Assembly (NCBI GenBank): GCA_046160675.1
Contig: JBJXHH010000230.1
Span: 1-53,571 of the forward strand
Direction of reading: 5' to 3'
Length of the DNA stretch: 53,571 bases
Origin: JACMJP01 sp046160675
Lineage (GTDB): Bacteria > Bacteroidota > Bacteroidia > Chitinophagales > BACL12
The notes below the pieces were generated by a model. The model saw nothing but the letters and a program-made list of their open reading frames with translations. It made no database searches and had not been told where the DNA came from. The number at the start of each line of letters is the position of its first letter. Position 1 is the stretch's first letter. The position numbers and the translations under genes are program-made. Below are positions 16,693 to 24,883 of the stretch, one piece after another.

Positions 16693-18030
16693 TTATTCTT
16701 GCTCAGGAAGATCTTCTGTTTTTGGATTACTCATAAGTGTTGGAAAATCTATATACATAAATCCATCTGCGCCAAAGCCATTGACCTCGTTTACAAATTC
16801 AAGCCACTTGAGGGATTTTTCTCGTTTATAATGTTGCATTTCCATGTTTATAGCGAATGACTGGAACAAGCTGCTTCCGCTGCCTTGTTCACTTCCCCCT
16901 TTGGTTCTGCCTGTGGAAGATACATGCAGGCCCATGCCCTGTACTATTTCAACATTCGCTTGATAATTGTTTAGGTACTGGGCGCCATCACTCTCACTTT
17001 TTATAGGCTCTATTTTAACCTCCCATCTTTCTTTTCCGGCTTTCATCAACAAACCTCTGGGAGTTATTATTGTTTTCCCTGCATTTTCAATGCCTGCTAT
17101 GTAAGTGTTAAGAGTTGTTTTCAACTCTTCAAAATATTTTTTGAATAATTCTCCAGTGAGTTTTTTTGCCCCCTCCAGTTCTGCCTTCTTTTCAAAATAT
17201 TCAAGATCAACCTGTACATGAAACTTTGGATGCATAGCATGTAGGCCCATGTATTTTAAAATTGAAGGGTAACCGTTGGCTATCGGAAGCCAGCCATCAA
17301 TTAGCGGATGCCAGGGGGCTTCATCATAGTATTCTCTGTCAGTTTCTTTTAGTTGGGTTTGAAGAGAGAATGAATCTCCCGGTTTATGCGCCCTGTTAGT
17401 AAAATCCAACAAAGGGAGGTCATAGTCTAGGGTTTGGATTTCCGCTACATTACTAGCAGAAGCCATATAAGGAAAATCCGAAGAAATGTAGAGCAACTCT
17501 GACTCGCCATTATCATTTTGTTTTTTCCAACGGGATTTCCAGGGAGAGTGCCTTCTTGCGTAAGCAATTTTTTTACCTGCATTATCCAATACAAGCTCAG
17601 GAAAATAGTTGGCCATCCATTCTACATCCGATACAATTTGTTTCTGTAATCTTGGGATATCGCAAATTTTCCAGAAGCGCCTCAGCTCATCGTTCCAAAA
17701 TGCAACCCGGTTTCCTTTGTCATCTATTTTTATTGGAACAGGACCCTTACCGTAATGCGAAGGGATAATGTGATTATGCAGTAGCGATAATGCATATGCA
17801 TTTTTGGAAGTTTCGTCTTTTATTTTATTAGGTCTATCGTTGGCATCACCCCAGGACATCCATTCTGTTGTGGAAAATTCAAAGCTTGGCGGTGGTATAT
17901 TTATTTTTGAGGTCTTGAAATTTGAGGGGTATGCAAAGGAAGCTGCTGACGATCCGCCGAAGGAAAATAAATAATTGCTGGTTCCATCAACCACTGCAAC
18001 CATTTCGAAATTTGAATTATTCCTGCTCAA
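16693..18030 (-). CDS. Portal protein
   Basis: 445 residues. Forms the dodecameric ring through which DNA enters the head. Contains WGDANDRPNKI (about 59-69), a signature of Bacteroidota phage portal-like proteins, a central helical region (AELEGAKKLTGELFKKYFEEL, in part) like portal stems, and a C-terminal SFAINMEMQHY helix. The start overlaps the stop of 18027-18353. Assignment rests on motif memory and position beside DUF6712; moderately secure. Confidence 0.7.
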   Translation of the reverse strand: MSRNNSNFEMVAVVDGTSNYLFSFGGSSAASFAYPSNFKTSKINIPPPSFEFSTTEWMSWGDANDRPNKIKDETSKNAYALSLLHNHIIPSHYGKGPVPIKIDDKGNRVAFWNDELRRFWKICDIPRLQKQIVSDVEWMANYFPELVLDNAGKKIAYARRHSPWKSRWKKQNDNGESELLYISSDFPYMASASNVAEIQTLDYDLPLLDFTNRAHKPGDSFSLQTQLKETDREYYDEAPWHPLIDGWLPIANGYPSILKYMGLHAMHPKFHVQVDLEYFEKKAELEGAKKLTGELFKKYFEELKTTLNTYIAGIENAGKTIITPRGLLMKAGKERWEVKIEPIKSESDGAQYLNNYQANVEIVQGMGLHVSSTGRTKGGSEQGSGSSLFQSFAINMEMQHYKREKSLKWLEFVNEVNGFGADGFMYIDFPTLMSNPKTEDLPEQE

Positions 18031-18353
18031 TATCTTACCCTTTTACCGTTGAAAAAAGTAATTAGCCGGCAATGGATCTTAATCGTTTTTCCATTGGCCA
18101 TATTCTTAATATTCCGAGTGAAATTTTTAAAGTGATCCGGGTTTCTGCTTATAACTTTTTTCCCTTTCTTGGTAGCAACAAACCTTTTTTCATCACCTTC
18201 AGAATTCTTTCCAATCTTCTTAGCAAATTTTAATTCCACAACATCTCCACCGGTATCTCTCTTCCTGTCATACTTTACCCACCTGATGGAAAAGGTTTCG
18301 CCTTCATCCATTATTCTTAGTATTTCTGCTAAAGCGATCACTTCAGTATTCAC
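18027..18353 (-). CDS. Small basic hypothetical protein, first gene of P4 operon
   Basis: 108 residues, very basic (KKGKKVISRNPDHFKNFTR), beginning VNTEVIALAEILRIMDEGE. The frame can start at TTG 18362, but that lies in the -7 box of P4; GTG 18353, 6 bases after the box, fits a leaderless message. Immediately upstream of portal, so a DNA- or portal-associated structural role is possible. Not recognised. Confidence 0.55.
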   Translation of the reverse strand: MNTEVIALAEILRIMDEGETFSIRWVKYDRKRDTGGDVVELKFAKKIGKNSEGDEKRFVATKKGKKVISRNPDHFKNFTRNIKNMANGKTIKIHCRLITFFNGKRVRY

Positions 18354-18359
18354 ACAGTA

Positions 18360-18395
18360 CAAAATTGTTTGTTCATTTCTTGCTTGAAAAGGACA
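18360..18395 (-). promoter_or_regulatory. Late promoter P4
   Basis: Minus strand: TGTCCTTTTC (18395-18386), 18 bases, CAATTTTG (18367-18360). Drives portal through endolysin. Confidence 0.82.
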
Positions 18396-18418
18396 GATAA
18401 GGCAGCTTGGCTATGGCT

Positions 18419-18426
18419 TAGTTTTG
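18419..18426 (+). promoter_or_regulatory. -7 box (TAGTTTTG) of the retropepsin-like gene
   Basis: TAGTTTTG fits TAnnTTTG and ends 4 bases before ATG 18431. No -33 is obvious. It lies just behind P4, which reads the other way. Confidence 0.5.
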
Positions 18427-18430
18427 CCGT

Positions 18431-18880
18431 ATGAATATCAAACTTAAAATCCGAAGGATTCCACCTGGTGGTTCATTGTTATTTGTTAACGGGAAAATAG
18501 AGGGGAAAAAAATCAATTGCCTCATTGATACTGGCGCATCAAAAACCTTTATTGATAAAAATTACATGGCCGAATTTCATCCTGGGATTGAAGTAAAGAA
18601 GCTAAGGCAAACTATTACTGGTATAGGTGCAAATTACGATAAGGGAGAAAGAACTGAATTGAAAGGATTTGAAATAGGAAAGTTCAGAATAAAGAAAATG
18701 CAGCCGAGCCTACTGGACCTTTCTCATGTGAACAAGGCATATACTACAGCTGGCATAGCTAAAATTCAAATGATCATTGGAGGGGAGATATTATACAAGT
18801 ATAAGGGAGTAATTGATTATGCGGGGAAGCTACTGAAATTGAGTGGTAGGCAGTCTACACAGCGAACAAGCCAACACTGA
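18431..18880 (+). CDS. Retropepsin-like aspartic protease
   Basis: 149 residues, cytoplasmic (no signal). Has the single-lobe aspartic protease layout: CLIDTGASKTF (30-40) with catalytic Asp33-Thr-Gly, and a C-terminal IIGGEILYKYKGVIDY segment matching the second conserved strand pair. Such enzymes work as homodimers. It is a lone plus-strand gene between two minus-strand late operons, with its own -7 box and its own terminator, so it is a moron rather than the head maturation protease (that is at 28257-29171). Substrate unknown. Confidence 0.75.
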   Translation: MNIKLKIRRIPPGGSLLFVNGKIEGKKINCLIDTGASKTFIDKNYMAEFHPGIEVKKLRQTITGIGANYDKGERTELKGFEIGKFRIKKMQPSLLDLSHVNKAYTTAGIAKIQMIIGGEILYKYKGVIDYAGKLLKLSGRQSTQRTSQH

Positions 18881-18891
18881 CTTTCTTTTTG

Positions 18892-18935
18892 CTCCTTTTT
18901 CTTTTGCCCAAAGGAGAAAAGAAAAAGGAGTTTTT
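18892..18935 (+). terminator. Terminator of the retropepsin-like gene
   Basis: A 14-bp perfect stem, CTCCTTTTTCTTTT (18892-18905) with AAAAGAAAAAGGAG (18917-18930), followed by TTTTT. A second small hairpin (18944-18966) follows and may serve ardC from the other side. Confidence 0.8.
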
Positions 18936-18988
18936 ACACAGGAAAGCACCCCAAAAAGGGGCGCTTAAATAGCCTGTTTTTATTGTTT

Positions 18989-19906
18989 TTAAGCTGCTCT
19001 TTGCATCAATTCATAAGAGTAAAGAAGGTGTTCAGTAGCTTTTTGCGCTGCTCCTGCTGCCTTTAAAACAAATGTAGGTTCTTCCTTCATAGTTTTAAGC
19101 CATAAGCGAAGATAATCAGCGTTTGTAGTCATCATCTTATCATATCCAAAATATGCACAAAGGTAGGCTGCTCCAAGTTCGGCAACCAATTCTTCAAAAG
19201 CATAATGTTCACTTTCAAAGCTTGTACTCTGCAGCCTGTTTAACCGGGTTTCGTGCCCAGTCCAATGTATTAACTCATGGAAGATAGTAGAGTAGTAATC
19301 CCCAGTGCCATTAAATTGTTCTCTTTTAGGTATTGAAATAGAATTTGCAACCCTATCATAATAAGCCTTGTTAATGGTTCTGTTATCTACTACTGCATTA
19401 GAAGATAAAACAAGACTTTCGGCGGCGCTATCAATTTCGACAAGTGATATTTTTGGGATTGCATCGCATTCTTCATAACCTTGTATATCCACCTGTGCTA
19501 CATTAAAAACATGATAAGCCCTGTTGAACCATCTTTTGTTATATTCTTCCTGTTGCTTTGGTTTCAATTCCTCATAGTGTACCTGGTAAATTATTTTACC
19601 TGTTGAGTTATGAATGAACATTTTATCAGCAAAAATGATAGGCGTCGAATGTTCTCCCTTTTTTACTTTTCCTTCCTTCTGATTTACCTGATTTAATGTA
19701 AACCAATTATTCACATAATAACCTGAAATCCAAGATGAGATACTCAACAATAGTAAATTTATCCCTTTGTACCTTGTATTTGTTATTGGGTTCTGATGCC
19801 TACCCCCTTTTATGTTAATCCATCTCTGCGGGTTTCCTTGTAAATTGTTCTCAATCAGTTTTAGAATTGATTCATTGACGTATTTATATAAACTTTCCTT
19901 ATTCAT
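18989..19906 (-). CDS. ardC: ArdC-like antirestriction protein
   Basis: 305 residues. N-terminal ArdC domain (about 1-150, with GINLLLLSISSW and KGEHSTPIIF), which binds single-stranded DNA in the family, then a zinc-metallopeptidase-like domain with HELIHWTGH (210-218) and a downstream FEELVAELGAA supplying a third ligand. ArdC proteins protect incoming DNA from host restriction. Follows the 19972-20352 gene, separated by a hairpin terminator, and precedes the portal operon. Start ATG 19906. Confidence 0.85.
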   Translation of the reverse strand: MNKESLYKYVNESILKLIENNLQGNPQRWINIKGGRHQNPITNTRYKGINLLLLSISSWISGYYVNNWFTLNQVNQKEGKVKKGEHSTPIIFADKMFIHNSTGKIIYQVHYEELKPKQQEEYNKRWFNRAYHVFNVAQVDIQGYEECDAIPKISLVEIDSAAESLVLSSNAVVDNRTINKAYYDRVANSISIPKREQFNGTGDYYSTIFHELIHWTGHETRLNRLQSTSFESEHYAFEELVAELGAAYLCAYFGYDKMMTTNADYLRLWLKTMKEEPTFVLKAAGAAQKATEHLLYSYELMQRAA

Positions 19907-19932
19907 TGTAATAAATTTTAGAGTGAAAAAAA

Positions 19933-19956
19933 GTCAGGCTGTTTTTACAGCCTGAC
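19933..19956 (-). terminator. Hairpin terminator between 19972-20352 gene and ardC
   Basis: GTCAGGCTG (19933-19941) pairs perfectly with CAGCCTGAC (19948-19956); on the minus strand it is followed by a run of T. It is close to the ardC start, so it may attenuate rather than fully stop transcription. Confidence 0.7.
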
Positions 19957-19971
19957 AATTGAAGCGGATTA

Positions 19972-20352
19972 TTATGCAGCTAATTTTTGAGCTACTTCCA
20001 GTTTTTGAGCTATATCAGCTTTTTTTTCAGAAACGTAATTTTTGGCTACGTCTGTCATTAAGCGTATTAACTCTGTGTTTGAAGTGTTGAACTGGTGACC
20101 TTCACTGTCTTTGATTGTTACAGCTTCTTTTAGTTTGTCGCCACCAAAAGTGAAGTTATCAAGTTCTTTTTCTGTTTCATCCAACTTTTCCCACTGGTTT
20201 AGGAGTTGGAAATTTTCTTTAACAGATTTCACCACCCGCATAAATGGTGGCAATTGAACTTCTGTTTTTGGAGTTTCGGATTTTACAACTTCTAAAGCTG
20301 TTTTGTCCTTTTGCTCAACCGTTACGGGAGCGTCTTTTTTGTCATTTTTCAT
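19972..20352 (-). CDS. Hypothetical soluble helical protein
   Basis: 126 residues. Highly charged N-terminus (KNDKKDAPVTVEQKDK), a central KLDETEKELDNFTFGGDKL segment and a helical C-terminus (ADIAQKLEVAQKLAA). It has no membrane or catalytic motif that I recognise. It lies upstream of ardC behind a long AT-rich intergenic stretch. Confidence 0.55.
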   Translation of the reverse strand: MKNDKKDAPVTVEQKDKTALEVVKSETPKTEVQLPPFMRVVKSVKENFQLLNQWEKLDETEKELDNFTFGGDKLKEAVTIKDSEGHQFNTSNTELIRLMTDVAKNYVSEKKADIAQKLEVAQKLAA

Positions 20353-20471
20353 AACGTTTTTTTGTTTAAATGATTAAATAATAAGCACTATAAATATCTA
20401 AAATAATCTTGATTTCTCCAAATTTTTATTCAATTTATTTTATAGTTATTTCATTGGTTTTCAGGTTATTA

Positions 20472-20549
20472 AATTGCAAAATGCAATTCAATTTTAAAAA
20501 TATGCATGACTATGCACGCCTGCCCCTGTCGAAATAATGCAATTGCATT
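20472..20549. promoter_or_regulatory. Paired TGCAATT dyads in the terL-ardC intergenic region
   Basis: AATTGCA-AAA-TGCAATT (20472-20488) and the perfect 14-bp palindrome AATGCAATTGCATT (20536-20549) share a TGCAATT half-site. The region 20353-20764 holds no gene. Paired dyads with the same half-site suggest a protein-binding locus, such as an operator or a packaging site. Confidence 0.4.
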
Positions 20550-20610
20550 GCAACACAAAAAAGGAAGTGGATTTAAAAGTGAAACCCTAACAGACTGAAC
20601 ACAGTGAAAG

Positions 20611-20657
20611 CCGCAAGGCGGCGTCCTTATCTAATCCCCCGTAGGGCTACCTATGTA
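20611..20657 (-). repeat. Two-hairpin element, copy 1
   Basis: Contains CCGC-AAG-GCGG and a CCC/GGG hairpin (CCCCCGTAGGG) joined by a conserved spacer. The 40 bases from 20611 to 20650 match 20715-20754 at 36 positions; the stems are kept and some changes fall in the loops. Confidence 0.75.
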
Positions 20658-20714
20658 ATTTCAGAATATATAATAGTGTTATGATGTACTAATACTCAAT
20701 GTAACAATTAAACA

Positions 20715-20761
20715 CCGCAAAGCGGCGTCCTTATTAAATCCCCCGCAGGGCTACATATATA
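20715..20761 (-). repeat. Two-hairpin element, copy 2, directly behind terL
   Basis: Same structure as copy 1, 104 bases away, starting within 4 bases of the terL stop codon. On the minus strand it would be the 3' untranslated region of the terminase operon. Confidence 0.75.
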
Positions 20762-20764
20762 TAT

Positions 20765-22435
20765 TCAATTAGTAGTTATTGAGAAGAAAGCACTATTGAA
20801 ATCTAATTCATTAACAGAGCACACAAGTATATCAAATGCATCAGAACCATGTGTAGCATCCTCTTGCGGGAAGCCTTCTTGTTTTTCTGAATCCTTGTCC
20901 TTCTTTATTTTCCCGTCAAGAATTTTAACCCCGGCGAACTGGATACTATTTTTTAGATGAATACATCTATCGCCATTAATTCTTACTTTAATATCTTCCT
21001 GAGTGTTGGCTGAATTCTCTATGAGTATTCTGTTAATGTCCTGGTACTTAACATCTGGATTGAAAGCTCCACCTTTTGTCATCATTTCTACATTCCAGTC
21101 AGCATCAATGAATATGTTTCTTGCCCTTTCAGCTAATGTGTAGTAATCATTTGCAACCCCACTGTTACCAGTGTGGTCGAAGAAGTATTTTATGTTTTTC
21201 CATTTATGAGGTTTGTAATATTCTGTGAACAACTTTAAAACATCGTCCATGATAAGAGGCTTCGTTACAACAAATTCGTTTATAACGTTTAATTGATTGT
21301 ATTTAGAGTCAAATTGACCGATAACTAAGAAATTACAAGAATCGCCATAGTCCTGTGATATAAGTAACTCAGCTTCGTTGTCATAGTTCTTTATTCCATC
21401 ATAGGTATATTGAATATCCCAAAGACAATTGCGTTGAAACAAATTCCTGTTGTTAGCATTAATACCCAGAGTTGCAATATAGTTTTCATCTTCAGTATTA
21501 TAATAGATATGCTTGCTATCATCAAAATTAGGATAGAATCCATTGAGAGCTTCAGTAACACTTTCGTTTAGCATTTCAGTTCGGTACTTCAATGGGGCAG
21601 ACTTATATATTTCCTTCTGGTCATTAAAATACTCAAAGCCAACATTTTCCCAATTATCGAATGCATCAGCCTCCTGGTAGAAAACGCCTTTGTCAGACTT
21701 ATACCAAATAATAGTTTTTTTTAATTCTATTATTTCCTGAAGTATTTTAATCTTTAATTTGAAATCTTTTTCCTCGATGAAGTCTAGTTTCAGCCTTATT
21801 ATATTCTTTAGTCGTAGTGTGTAATCATTTCCATCTTTAGCATAGTAATCTCCAAAATCAGTAAACCATCTGCCCTTGTGCCCTATTGGTTTTGATGAAG
21901 TAATCAAGTATGAATGATGTAACGGGTGTTTCTCAAACAATTTAATATTTCCTCTATTTGCAGGAGCGACCTCTTCCATGTATTTATTAAAATCATTGTC
22001 AACTCCTTCATCTAAAGCGTTAAAGTCATATGAAGAGCCTCTGTTGCTATTATTCTTATCCAAGGAGTTTAAATGAACATAAAATCCTGATTTGAATAAT
22101 ATACCTCTCTCATAGGAAGATCTGGGAGTTAGAGGATCCTCAAACCAGGAAGGTTTTTTCTTTACTCCTAAAATATAATCGTACCCGGGTTTTAAGCCAT
22201 TTAAGATTAAGCCCTTATTGAGTTCCGGTAGAATTTTATCTATGAGCAGCATGTAACTCCTCCCTGACATGGAAGCTGTAGCACCGGGCATTGTTTTGGA
22301 AAGCTTCTTAAATATGCGGGCCATACGTGTTGTTTTTCCCGTACCCCTGCCACATGCATCAATAATTATTTTAGCGGCAATAAACTCACTGCGGAGCTGA
22401 TATGCATTAAGATTAAGAGGAAGTATATTCTGCAT
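20765..22435 (-). CDS. terL: Terminase large subunit
   Basis: 556 residues. ATP-driven packaging motor and nuclease. Walker A GRGTGKTT (29-36), Walker B DFNALDEG (137-144; Asp142, Glu143), coupling motif TSSKPIG, and an RNase-H-type nuclease domain with three acidic positions: ISQDYGD, FFDHTG and HGSDAFD. ATG 22435 gives a 23-base overlap with the upstream gene; the longer frame to 22474 has no support. Last gene of operon P5. Confidence 0.93.
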   Translation of the reverse strand: MQNILPLNLNAYQLRSEFIAAKIIIDACGRGTGKTTRMARIFKKLSKTMPGATASMSGRSYMLLIDKILPELNKGLILNGLKPGYDYILGVKKKPSWFEDPLTPRSSYERGILFKSGFYVHLNSLDKNNSNRGSSYDFNALDEGVDNDFNKYMEEVAPANRGNIKLFEKHPLHHSYLITSSKPIGHKGRWFTDFGDYYAKDGNDYTLRLKNIIRLKLDFIEEKDFKLKIKILQEIIELKKTIIWYKSDKGVFYQEADAFDNWENVGFEYFNDQKEIYKSAPLKYRTEMLNESVTEALNGFYPNFDDSKHIYYNTEDENYIATLGINANNRNLFQRNCLWDIQYTYDGIKNYDNEAELLISQDYGDSCNFLVIGQFDSKYNQLNVINEFVVTKPLIMDDVLKLFTEYYKPHKWKNIKYFFDHTGNSGVANDYYTLAERARNIFIDADWNVEMMTKGGAFNPDVKYQDINRILIENSANTQEDIKVRINGDRCIHLKNSIQFAGVKILDGKIKKDKDSEKQEGFPQEDATHGSDAFDILVCSVNELDFNSAFFSITTN

Positions 22436-23057
22436 CGTCAGCCATTTTAGCCAGCTTGTCAAACATCTGATCATTATTGTAGCGGTTCAGAGCTGTTTGT
22501 ATGTATTCTAATAGTTCAACTGGCAGTTTGAAAGTTTCATCAAGATCTATACCGATTGGAGCTGTCGGGGTATTGATTATTAGTACCTGATTCTTTTCTC
22601 CAATATCTTCTTTCCTTATTTCGTTTTCATTATTGTTAAAGCCTCCCCATAGCCTCATTTCTTTACTAGCCATTTGTCGGCCTTTAACATCACCGTTCTT
22701 ACAAGCAGCTAAAAACAATTCATAATTTTTCATCACCATTGTATAAACCCAATAGGGTTTGTTCAAGCGACGCTTTGAGCCGAACAATGTCTGAGCATCA
22801 TTTATATAATTATAAATTGTTTGTACTGAAAATGGCTTCTTTCCTTCTGCTGTGCGTAAGGTGTTTATCCTGGTAAGTAAAAGTTTAGGTGTCGGATTTA
22901 AAGCGCCCCATCGGGTTATGAGGTTATCGGCCATATCAAGATATAATAACTCCTCTCTGAGTTTCGGGCTAAGTTGCGTATCTGGATTGTCCGGGTCATC
23001 CAAAAATTTAGAGATTTTATCGAGGGATGTTTCTTGTATTTGCCTAAGTAATTTCAT
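22413..23057 (-). CDS. Putative terminase small subunit or packaging DNA-binding protein
   Basis: 214 residues, directly upstream of terL with overlap. N-terminal half includes a likely helix-turn-helix (PFSVQTIYNYINDAQTLFG, about 73-91). The C-terminus is acidic and helical. Small terminase subunits recognise the packaging site and are normally encoded here. The 88-residue protein upstream is a rival candidate, or both may act together. Confidence 0.6.
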   Translation of the reverse strand: MKLLRQIQETSLDKISKFLDDPDNPDTQLSPKLREELLYLDMADNLITRWGALNPTPKLLLTRINTLRTAEGKKPFSVQTIYNYINDAQTLFGSKRRLNKPYWVYTMVMKNYELFLAACKNGDVKGRQMASKEMRLWGGFNNNENEIRKEDIGEKNQVLIINTPTAPIGIDLDETFKLPVELLEYIQTALNRYNNDQMFDKLAKMADDAEYTSS

Positions 23058-23320
23058 TTCTGTCCGTTGCTGTATTTATGTGCGAGTAATTGTGCAGATG
23101 GACTCCCATCACTTGCAAGCTTTTGTATCTTCTGCCGGGTTTTGGATTCTGTAATTATTTTTCCCTTTTGATAGGATTGAAAAACAGGATCTGTTTCGTC
23201 ATAAAATCTAATTTCCATATCTTCAAAACTCAATCCCATTGCAATACAAATTTCGTCTGGATTGTACCAGAGCCCAGCCCATTTTTCAATCTCCTGCAGT
23301 TGTTCTATACTTAACTCCAT
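23054..23320 (-). CDS. Small HTH-like packaging protein
   Basis: 88 residues, overlapping both neighbours. IEKWAGLWYNPDEICIAMGL resembles the first helices of phage DNA-binding (small terminase-type) proteins; the C-terminus ends KLASDGSPSAQLLAHKY. A stretch coding SDGSPSA is repeated, 21 bases identical, in the broken gene at 35340-35560. Probably DNA-binding, partner of the terminase. Confidence 0.55.
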   Translation of the reverse strand: MELSIEQLQEIEKWAGLWYNPDEICIAMGLSFEDMEIRFYDETDPVFQSYQKGKIITESKTRQKIQKLASDGSPSAQLLAHKYSNGQK

Positions 23321-23913
23321 AGGAATAATTTATTGTCTGCAAATACTTTTTCAAATATTTCAACCAGATAATTTGATACTGGTCCATCAGTATAAATATG
23401 CCCGCTTTCAGCCCTTAGATTATTTGAATGGTTTGCGGTACCCATTATTGCTATGTTCCAGTTTGCATTGCGTATAACCATAATTTTAGCATGCCAGTCA
23501 ACAAAACATATCCTGCTTGCCGAATGCCTCAGCAATGCTATGTTACTGTCATTTCTTATTTCTATACGGCGGTCGAGTATGCAATGAAGCTTTGTAATAA
23601 GACCGTCCTGCAGCCCTTGATGAATCAAACGGGAGCTAAGTTCACTAATCGCCCAAGTAGTAAGATACACTTCAGCAGGGCCTGTTTGTTCAAGAATATA
23701 AAACTGCAGATCATGGGCGCTCCAACGGCCAATGTTCAGAAAGAAGATATCCTCGCTTTTAGTAATTATTCCAATTGAATCAGCTAAAGTTACCCTGTTC
23801 TTTATAAGTAATGCCCGGGTATTTTTTTTAAACCTGGCCACCTCAACAGGATAATTGATTTTTTCATTCTCCTGTTCACTTATTATCACATCATTGAAGC
23901 TTATCAGAGTCAT
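23311..23913 (-). CDS. PLD-like (HKD-type) domain protein in packaging operon
   Basis: 200 residues. The C-terminal part carries a phospholipase-D-like motif: DWHAKIMVI (His141, Lys143) followed by IMGTANHSNNLRAESG, matching the HxK(x)nGSxN pattern with a conserved Glu. Only one HKD copy is present, so activity would need a dimer, as in Nuc-type nucleases. Co-transcribed with the terminase genes, so a nuclease or DNA-processing role in packaging is plausible; no direct evidence. Confidence 0.6.
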   Translation of the reverse strand: MTLISFNDVIISEQENEKINYPVEVARFKKNTRALLIKNRVTLADSIGIITKSEDIFFLNIGRWSAHDLQFYILEQTGPAEVYLTTWAISELSSRLIHQGLQDGLITKLHCILDRRIEIRNDSNIALLRHSASRICFVDWHAKIMVIRNANWNIAIMGTANHSNNLRAESGHIYTDGPVSNYLVEIFEKVFADNKLFLWS

Positions 23914-24545
23914 AATCCAAGCTCCTTTTTTATGTAAGCAAGATCATCTATATACTGCTGCAGTCTTGATTGAAGAGTTGCGATTGATTGGGGCTTTAGT
24001 TCCTTGTTTTCCAGTTGTTTTTTTGTTTTTGATATATATGTGGGATATGCTGAAAGCGCTTTTATAAGTTCGGCTTTGCTCATTTCTTTAACATCTTTAC
24101 CTCTATTGCTTTTTTCTACACCCGCAGGAGTCCTGGTTCCCTTTTCCTCAAAATGATCTACTGCCTCAAATGCAGCTGTTTTTTTATCATCAAGTTCCAA
24201 TATTTGTTTCGCCATATTTTTTCTCTGCTCATCACTTAATCCCTCGTCCTCCAAGTGCTCATGTATATGATTCATGTCTTTATACATATCCAAAGCATTA
24301 GATTTTAGTTTTTTGATATCTTCTGGAAGTTTCGTGTTTTTTTTCTTCAGTACAATTTCCTCATCGTCTCCGGAGTGTTCCAGTTTCGACAATTCCTCAT
24401 ACAGTTTTTTTATAGTATAACTATTGGGGCCGGAATTGAATGTTTTTTTAAGAGCTGTATTTTCTCCATACTGTGTATAGAGTGAAACACCTGTAACATA
24501 ATCCTTATTACCCCGCAACCATGCGGAAATCTTTTTTAATGGCAT
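23910..24545 (-). CDS. Helical hypothetical protein, first gene of terminase operon
   Basis: 211 residues, almost entirely charged helix (SKLEHSGDDEEIVLKKKN, LEDEGLSDEQRKNMAKQIL) ending in a likely coiled coil (ISKTKKQLENKELK, RLQQYIDDLAYIKKELG). The longer frame to 24557 begins inside the P5 -7 box, so ATG 24545, four bases after it, is the start. No family recognised; such a gene commonly precedes terminase genes in Bacteroidota prophages, from memory. Confidence 0.6.
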   Translation of the reverse strand: MPLKKISAWLRGNKDYVTGVSLYTQYGENTALKKTFNSGPNSYTIKKLYEELSKLEHSGDDEEIVLKKKNTKLPEDIKKLKSNALDMYKDMNHIHEHLEDEGLSDEQRKNMAKQILELDDKKTAAFEAVDHFEEKGTRTPAGVEKSNRGKDVKEMSKAELIKALSAYPTYISKTKKQLENKELKPQSIATLQSRLQQYIDDLAYIKKELGL

Positions 24546-24549
24546 TTTA

Positions 24550-24585
24550 CAAAGCAATATCAGAAATTCTGCCCTGAAAAGGACA
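24550..24585 (-). promoter_or_regulatory. Late promoter P5
   Basis: Minus strand: TGTCCTTTTC (24585-24576), 18 bases, TTGCTTTG (24557-24550). Drives the packaging operon. Confidence 0.82.
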
Positions 24586-24610
24586 GATTTTTGAAGGGGA
24601 CAATCATAAC

Positions 24611-24877
24611 CTAAATTTTATATTTTAGTAGCCAGATAAATTTCAAGCCTCCTGGGCATACATCGTATTTGAAGCCGGCTTCTTTCAGGGCCAAAACTAT
24701 TTCATTTGTGTTGAATTTTACTTCCCCGAAATGTGCCTTGATCTCAATTTCTATTTGTTCAGTAGTTACTTCTAATTCTGATTCTGCCAGGCTCTCTGCA
24801 GGTAAGAACTTTGACTGTATGAATTCCTTTATTTCATTGAGGTTTGTAAAAAACAGTTCAGCAGGAGTAACTTCCAT
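24611..24877 (-). CDS. Hypothetical protein under a structured leader
   Basis: 88 residues: MEVTPAELFFTNLNEIKEFI at the start, a small alpha/beta protein with one DVCPGG turn. Not recognised. The ATG (24877) lies 7 bases after one strand of a pseudoknot-forming RNA element, so its translation may be controlled by RNA structure. Sits between the head operon and the terminase operon. Confidence 0.55.
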   Translation of the reverse strand: MEVTPAELFFTNLNEIKEFIQSKFLPAESLAESELEVTTEQIEIEIKAHFGEVKFNTNEIVLALKEAGFKYDVCPGGLKFIWLLKYKI

Positions 24878-24883
24878 AAAGTA

